Positions 56,714 to 64,000 of a stretch of DNA of 64,000 bases are shown in pieces; within the stretch, counting starts at the first letter, position 1, and every line of letters begins with the position of its first letter. Source of the DNA: Ciborinia camelliae (taxonomy: Eukaryota; Ascomycota; Leotiomycetes; Helotiales; Sclerotiniaceae). Below the pieces are notes generated by a model, which was not told where the DNA came from, did no database searches, and saw nothing but the letters and a program-made list of their open reading frames with translations. The position numbers were made by a program, and so were the translations under genes. The stretch is taken from positions 111,085 through 175,084 of the forward strand of contig JANPYM010000015.1 in assembly GCA_025890175.1 (NCBI GenBank), in the 5' to 3' direction.

Positions 56714-59700
56714 AACTACAGTCGATGACAAGCAAACCTTACTTAAAAAAATTTTGACCCTAAATTTAATTTTTTTTATAACAAAATATATAAATTAATA
56801 TAGGGAATTTAAATATGTTATAAAAATAATAATCCGATTAATAATTAATTTAATATCTAATATACAAGAAATTCAAGAACATTATATAACAATAATTAAG
56901 GGATTAAGGTTATCGTTTGAATTTATATTATATTATTTTGTTGGTTCGATTACTCGGTAATAAATAACTATTAATCAATAATATATAGTAAATAAATTGT
57001 ATTATTAAATATATTAAAATCAAATATAAAGTGTACAATTTTTATATGTATTTGTTATACAAACAATATGGCCGTATACAGCCAATACCGCCATTAGCGA
57101 AATTACGTGATTAAAGATTATACACCCCAAATCGCGATATTAATATTTTTCGAAAAAAAAGTAAGTATATATATTTGAAAATAAATATAAAATACAAAAT
57201 ATATATATAATAAAAAAAGAAATATAAAAAAAAGAAATATAAAAATAATTTTATTGTTTTTTATTATATATTCTATATATATTATATATATAAATATTTA
57301 TATTAAAACTAATATCAATATATTTGTTTTTTAATATATTTTCTAAAAATAATATAATTTCAATTTAATATTAATTAAATATATTCGATTTATTAATTAA
57401 ACTTTAATTTATATATATTCAAATTAATAAAATTAATTAATACTTAATAACATTTTATCTTTATTATAATATTTACTAAATTATTTTCATTATCGATCTA
57501 TATTATTTCAATAATTTTTTAATATTTATAACTTTATTAAAATACTATAATATCAATTATAAATTTTTTTTTTAGATTATTCTAAATTTTATAATACATT
57601 TATATAATAACTTAAAATTAATATATATTATAAATAAAATTTTATTTAATTCTAAAATATTATTAATAATATTTTTAATTATTAATACAATATTAAATTC
57701 AAATATAAATATATAAAATTTAAATATAAAAATATTTTTTATAATTTATTTATATTACAAATCTAAAGATAATAAAAACAAAAGAAATGTTTAGGCATAG
57801 AATTTAAGTTTAAAGCTAATATATTGATAATTATTAATGTTTAATAATAATCAATAACGAATCTTTAATATAATATTTAATTTTTAAATTATTTAATATA
57901 TACAAAAACGGGTTTTTATAATTAAATAAAAAAGATTTTAAAAATATATAAAACTTTATATTAAATAAAATATTATTATTTAAATAGTAATTAATAATGT
58001 ATTATTGATTATTTAAAAAATAATAAAAATTTTATTTAAAAAATAATAAAAAGTTTTTAGAGTAATATTAATTTAATTAATTTTTTATATTTTCTATTTT
58101 AATAATTTTTTTTATTTTATTTAAAAGCAATTTATTAATTAAATTAATAATATTCAAAATAATATTAGGAACAAAAAATATTTTTGTATTTGTTTAACAA
58201 AGTATTAAAGTTAACAATATACAAAACAATATTATTAACAACTTTTATATATATTAATAAAATATAAGTTTTTTTTTAAAATTTAAAAACTTTTTAAAAT
58301 TTTTTTTTATAATATTTTGGAATAGTAGATATAAAATATAAAAGATAATATAGAAATTATAAATAAAATTATAATTCGGTTTATTCAAATGTAAAAAATT
58401 ATTAAAATCCTAATAATTTTTAATAATATATTATTTATTTGTTTTAAATTAAATATTAGATTTTCGAAATTTTAAAAATTATTTTGATATAAAAAAGCAA
58501 ATATTTTTTAAATAAAGGATTTTTTTTTTTAAATTAAAATAATATTTAGGAATGATAACGAATATTATTTTTTTATTAATATTTAAAAAATAAATTATAT
58601 AATATAATATTTCAAAAAAACATTTTTTAACGATATAATATCAATTTATTAATGTAACTTAATTGAATAATATTATATAAATAAAATTTAAAGAATATAT
58701 ATATAATATAATTTTAAATAAAAAAAATTAATAATATATAATAATTATTTAAATATTAAAAATCAAATAATATTTAAAATAAAATATAAATGATTTTATT
58801 TTTTATTTAAATAATTTAAAAAAAAATATAAAATATAAAGCGGATAATATATATTAAAAATAATTATTTATTAATTTATATTTCAATATAAATAAAAGGA
58901 TATTTAAATTTTTTTAATAATTCAAAATTTAAAAAAAATTTATAAAATAAATATATAAATTAAAAAATATTAATCAAATATATTATTTTATTAATATTAT
59001 AAATTATTATTTTAAAAAAATATATAATATTTTTTTATATTACCCAAATCTTATTTAACTTTTCTATAAATTATAAAAAAGCAATATAAATATTATATTA
59101 ACAAAATTTATCAAAATTAAAACAAAACCAAATTAAAAAATTATATAAAAAAACTAATTAATAAAAAAAACCCAATATTAAAAATATTAAAAAAAATTAA
59201 AAAAATATTATTAATATTAATAATTAGACCATTACACTATCAATTATAAAAATTTATCTAAATATTAATATTATTAAAAAAGATATTTTAAAAAAAAATT
59301 ACTTTTAAAAAAAAATAGGTTTATATTAATAAAAAAATGCTAAATCTTTTTAATAAAAAGATAATAAAATATATTAATAAAAAGAATAATAAAATTTAAT
59401 AATTATTTTAAATATTTTTATAACTTTAAGTTCAAATAAAAAAAAATATATTATTATTATTATTATTATTATGTTTAAATCAAAATATTGATTAATAATA
59501 TTTTATTATTTTATTAATTTGGATATTTAAATTAATATAATTTAATAAAATAAATATATCAAATAAGATTAAGAATTTATATTAAAAAAAAATATATCTT
59601 TAATATTTGTATTAAAGATTTATATTTTTATTTATAAAGATTATTAATTTGTTATAAAAGTAACGGATATATTAAAAAATAAAAAAAAATATATTTATTA

Positions 59701-62700
59701 GTTTATTTCAATTATTCTAGATTTTTTTTATATAAATATAATTTTAGGCTTTTTATAATTAAAAATAATAAATTTTAAGATTAATTAATAATTAATAAAA
59801 CTTTGTTTTAAATTCAATTTAAAATTTATTAAAATTATTTTAATATAAAAAATTTATTAAAAAATAAATAAAAGAATATAAGTTTTGATTTTATAATTAA
59901 GTTAAATATTTAATTTTAAAATAATATAAATAAGATATAGGATCCTTATCTTAAAAATCTTTAATATTTTAAATAAATATAAAAATTTAAAATAGATTTT
60001 TTTAAAAAAGGAAAATAAATTATTACTTAATTATTATTCAATAAAATATTAAATTAAATTAAAATCAAATATTATTTTTTTATAAAGTTTAATATATATT
60101 TTTTTTAAAAAAAAACTATTAATTTTAAAAAAATATTTAAAAAAATATTAATTAAAAAAATGAATTTGTTATTTAATAAATTTTGTTAAAATTTTAATTA
60201 TATTTGTTTTAAAAAAAAATAAAGATTATTGATTATATATCGATTATAAAAAATTAAATTAAATTATTAAAAAAAATTGAATATTTTTATTTCTAATTAA
60301 TAAATTTTTTAATTAATTATAAAAAAATATTATTTTTATTAAATTAAATTTAAAAAATATATATTATTAAATTTAAATTTGGGTAAAAAATAAATAAAAA
60401 ATAATATTTTATATTTATTATAAATAATTTAAATATTTAATTATATTTTTTAGTTTTACAATTATTTTTATTATTTTTTAAATTTATATTAATCAAATTT
60501 TTATAAAATTAATAAATATTATATATATAATATGTTGAAATGAGGTAGATCACGTGAAGGTGCAAGTTGTGTGATGTTATTTGAAATTACTATGGAACTA
60601 AGGTTGAACCTTGTATGCTATTTAAGCTTAAGATAGGGCGCTAAGCCGTATTAGGCTTACGGGCCGCTTCGCGGTCCGTACGGCTCATACGGCCCTGGCT
60701 ACTCTCAACATAATATATCTTAATAATATATTAATTTATTTAATAAATATTTAATAATATATTAATAATATTTATTAAATATTTAAAAAATTAATTATTT
60801 ACAAATTTTATATAAAATTTAAAAAATATATATTTAATAATAAAAAAATTGAATTTTTAGAATTTATAATATTAAATAATAATATTATTATAAAATTTAA
60901 CAAAATCGAGATTATTATTAAATAATTTATTTTTAATATTTTAAAGAAAATTTAAATCTTTTTAAATTTTATAAATTTTTATTAATAATTTATTAAAAAG
61001 TATTCAAAAATAATTAATAAAATAATAATATTATTTAAAAAAATTAAAAAAAAAGAAAATTATAAATATTTTTATATAAAATGTAAAAATATAAATATTT
61101 TTTAAAATATTGAAAATAATATTTATTATTATATTAATATTATAATATTTTTAATTAAAATTTAAAATAATAATTAAAATAAATATATTAAAGTTTATTT
61201 TAAAATATATATTTCTTTAATTATTTAAAAAAAAATTTAATTTAAAAGAATTATTATAATAATATTTTATAATATTTTATTTTAAAAAGTTAAATTTTAT
61301 AAAATAATATTATATAATTTATAATTAGAAATTATTGATAATATATATTATATTTTATAAATAATAATATTATATTATAAATAATTATTATATTATTATT
61401 ATAAAAACAAATTATAATAATTTTTAATATTTTATAATTAAAAAAAAAGTTAAATAATAAATAAATCAAATAAACCAAAATATTTATTATATATAATTTT
61501 AAAATTAAATATAAAATTGAAAAATCGAATCTAATAAATAAATTATTAAAATAATTAGATTATTTTAATAATTTAAAAAATAATAATAAAATATTTTTAA
61601 TATTAAAAAATAAATTAAGAAATATAACAATTTTGATTAAAATGTATTATTATTTAAATATAAAATAAATATTTTTATAAAATATTATAAATTTTTTTAA
61701 AAAAAAAGGAAATTGTTTATTTTTTTATAATTTAAAAAAATTGTTAATAAAAATTGATTATAAATAATTAATATTTTATTGGATAATTAATATTATAATT
61801 AAAAATAAAATAGTATTAAATATTATATCAAAATTTATAAAAAATATTTTATTATAATTATAGAAATATAATAAATTTATAAAAAAGAAATATATTAAAT
61901 AAAGATAGAAATCTATTAAAAATATTTTATTATAATAAATAAATATTAAAAAAATGATTATTTATAATAAAACTATTTTTATATTATTAGATTTTGTTAT
62001 AAAAATAAAGATTCTAAAAATTTATTATAATAATTTAATAGAAAAATATTAGGGTATAAAAAAAATATTAAAAATATTAAAAAAAAATATTTTTAATAAA
62101 ATATAAAAAAAGATATTAAAAAATATATTAAGATTTATATAATATATTAATATTTGATAATAAAATGTTATTAATTATATAATAAATTAAAAACATTTTT
62201 TTTTTATAAAATTTTAGAAAAAGATAATTATAAATTTTATTATAAATTTATTTTTTTCAAAAATTGAAAAATATATTTATAATATAATTTTTATAATAAT
62301 TAATAGATTTATAAAATTAATAAAATATATATTTATAATTAAAATTATTAATTTATTTAAATTAACAAAAATATTATTTGTATATATATTTAAAGATTTT
62401 AATATATCAAAAAGTATTATTTTAAATAAAAGATTGCAATTTGTAAGCTATTTTTGGAAAAGCCTAATATTTTATTTTTATATTTATTAAAAACTATTAA
62501 TAATATTTTATTTTTAGATTAATAAATAAATTAAACAATAAAATCAAAATCTTATATATTATATTATATATTATTTAAATTGAAGATAGAATAACTAAAC
62601 ATTATTATTATTTTTAATAAAATTTATATATAATATTAATTAATATAATATAATAAAAAAGATTTTATTTAAAATAATATATAGTTTTCAATTTATATTT

Positions 62701-64000
62701 GATTATATTAATAAAAATATTGATATAAAAAAGAAGATATTAATAATTTACAAAAAAATCAAAATTTTAACAAAAAAACAAAAAAAACTTAAAAAGTTTT
62801 GATAAAAAATAATTACAAAAAAAATTTAAAAAAATATTTTAATAAAATATTAGCGATTTAATATTAATAATTCAATAATATTTAATATAAAAAATATTAA
62901 ATAATTAAAATTTAAAAAAAGATTTTTAGAATATTTTATAAAACTATTTATAATTATTAATATTATTTTAAATAAATAATTATATAAATTAAAATTATTA
63001 CTTATTTATAAAATATATAATATATTTTATATTTTTTTATTAGAATTTTAATATAAAAAAAAAAGTATTGTTAATTTATTATTATTTAAAAAAATAAAAA
63101 AGGGTTAAAATACAAAATAAAAAAAATTTTAATATATCAAAAAAAAGAAAAAAAAATATAATATTTAATTTAATAAAAAAATTATATTTTATTTAAAAAT
63201 ATATAAAAATTAAAAAAAAATCTTCAAAATTTAAATATAATTCTAAATAATTATTTTAATAAAAAAATATTATTAATATAATATTAACAAAAACAAATAA
63301 ATATATTATAAATAAAAACAATTTTGAATAATTTATATATTATTATAAAAATATTATAAATTAAAATAATCTTAAATAATTTATATATTATTATAAAAAT
63401 ATTATAAATTAAAATAATTATAAAAATTTATATATTATTATAAAATTTAATAATTAAAAGTTGAAGTTTATTAATTAATTAATAATAGAATTATATTTAA
63501 AAAAAAAAAACTTAAAAAAAAGTATTTATTTATTTATATTGTTATATTATTAAAAGATTTTATACTTTTTTTATTATTATTAAACAATTTTAAAAAAAAA
63601 AAAATTATTTTTATTAATAATATTCAAACTGTTATTAAAAAAGAATTTTAAAAATTAACAAAACAAATTATATATATATTAATTTTTTTCAGTAATATAT
63701 TATTAAAATTTATAAAAAATAAAAAATTTAAATAAAAAATTATTATTAATTAATAATAAAAAATAAATATCTAATAACAAATTTTTATTAAAAAATAAAA
63801 CAAAATTAAAAAATTAAGATTTTAAAAAAAATAATTAATTTTTAATATATATTAAAAATTGATTATTTATTAAATAATAATATTTTTATTTATATTTATA
63901 TTTGTATTATTAAAAAAGTTAAGGTTAAAAAATAAAAAAAAATTAGAAATAGTATCCTAAAAAAATTTGTAGATTTTATATTTTAAAAAAAAAAAATATG
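56714..64000. mobile_element. RIP-like AT-rich block, runs off the window
   Basis: From about 56745 to the end almost every base is A or T, with no frame of 60 codons. This is how repeat-induced point mutation leaves old transposons in Pezizomycotina. The block opens at a transposon-type end, AACTACAGTCGATGACAAGC, related to the fragment at 15425. A partly preserved island at about 57068-57160 (CGATT..., TACACCCCAAATCGCGAT) keeps more GC, perhaps a less mutated piece of the same element. The original element type cannot be read. Confidence 0.85.
60533..60710. mobile_element. Solo LTR, 178 bp, with 5-bp target duplication
   Basis: Begins TGTTGAAATG and ends CTCTCAACA, giving a TGTTGA/TCAACA terminal inverted repeat. 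It is flanked on both sides by TAATA (60528-60532 and 60711-60715), the target duplication expected for an LTR retrotransposon. Its GC content contrasts sharply with the surrounding AT-rich DNA. A GC-rich hairpin (GGGCCG ... CGGCCC) lies near the 3' end. No internal retrotransposon sequence is adjacent. Confidence 0.85.

Noticed and set aside
56943..56952. GGTTCGATTA resembling a tRNA B box
   Set aside because: No matching A box or cloverleaf could be drawn in the AT-rich surroundings.

Overview
The window is nuclear DNA of a filamentous ascomycete, most likely a member of the Sclerotiniaceae (Botrytis/Sclerotinia group). Two genes carry most of that argument. One is an alpha-pheromone precursor whose repeated peptide is WCGRPGQPC. 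The other is a group III HAMP-repeat histidine kinase that matches the Botrytis fungicide-target kinase BOS1 in layout and length (1316 codons here). Short GT-AG introns (about 50-75 bp), CT-rich leaders and strongly AT-rich blocks that look RIP-mutated fit the same picture. The species was not determined.

Layout. 1-2.1 kb: simple repeats and perhaps one small ORF. 2.1-5.0 kb: SAM-PH scaffold gene. 5.0-6.2 kb: microsatellite-rich intergenic DNA. 6.2-9.5 kb: mobile-element neighbourhood, with an inverted-repeat-bounded segment holding an unknown gene that has an in-frame TGA, followed by a clear 582-bp MITE with a TA duplication. 9.55-11.2 kb: anion:cation symporter-type MFS transporter (minus). 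12.1-12.5 kb: a second AT-rich MITE-like element. 13.2-14.9 kb: wax-synthase-like acyltransferase (minus). 15.4-16.2 kb: a transposon-end fragment and an N-terminally truncated UstYa-family (DUF3328) relic. 16.8-20.0 kb: four-exon F-box protein (minus). 21.2-25.5 kb: Munc13/UNC-13-like C2 protein. 25.5-29.9 kb: long gene-poor gap with a hexanucleotide satellite. 29.9-34.4 kb: BOS1-type kinase, seven exons including a 16-nt micro-exon. 36.4-38.2 kb: GH125 mannosidase. 38.7-41.0 kb: UFD1/zinc-finger protein (minus). 43.8-45.6 kb: nitrate transporter with a 19-nt exon. 46.3-48.2 kb: two minus-strand genes only 26 bp apart (PRA1 and a disordered basic protein). 49.0-49.7 kb: AT-rich element with RIP-diverged terminal inverted repeats. 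50.5-51.8 kb: ERJ5-type J protein. 53.6-54.7 kb: pheromone precursor with 13 peptide copies. 56.7-64 kb: extreme AT-rich, gene-free, RIP-like block that begins with a transposon-type end and contains an intact 178-bp solo LTR with a 5-bp target duplication.

The genes are mostly housekeeping, signalling and transport functions and do not form one pathway. The best discovery candidates are the inverted-repeat-bounded unknown gene (6.26-8.63 kb), the divergent C-x6-C peptide inside the pheromone precursor, the UstYa relic with a damaged intron donor, and several small transposable elements recognised by their inverted ends. All exon boundaries were set by eye from GT-AG sites and reading-frame continuity; no search or expression data were available.
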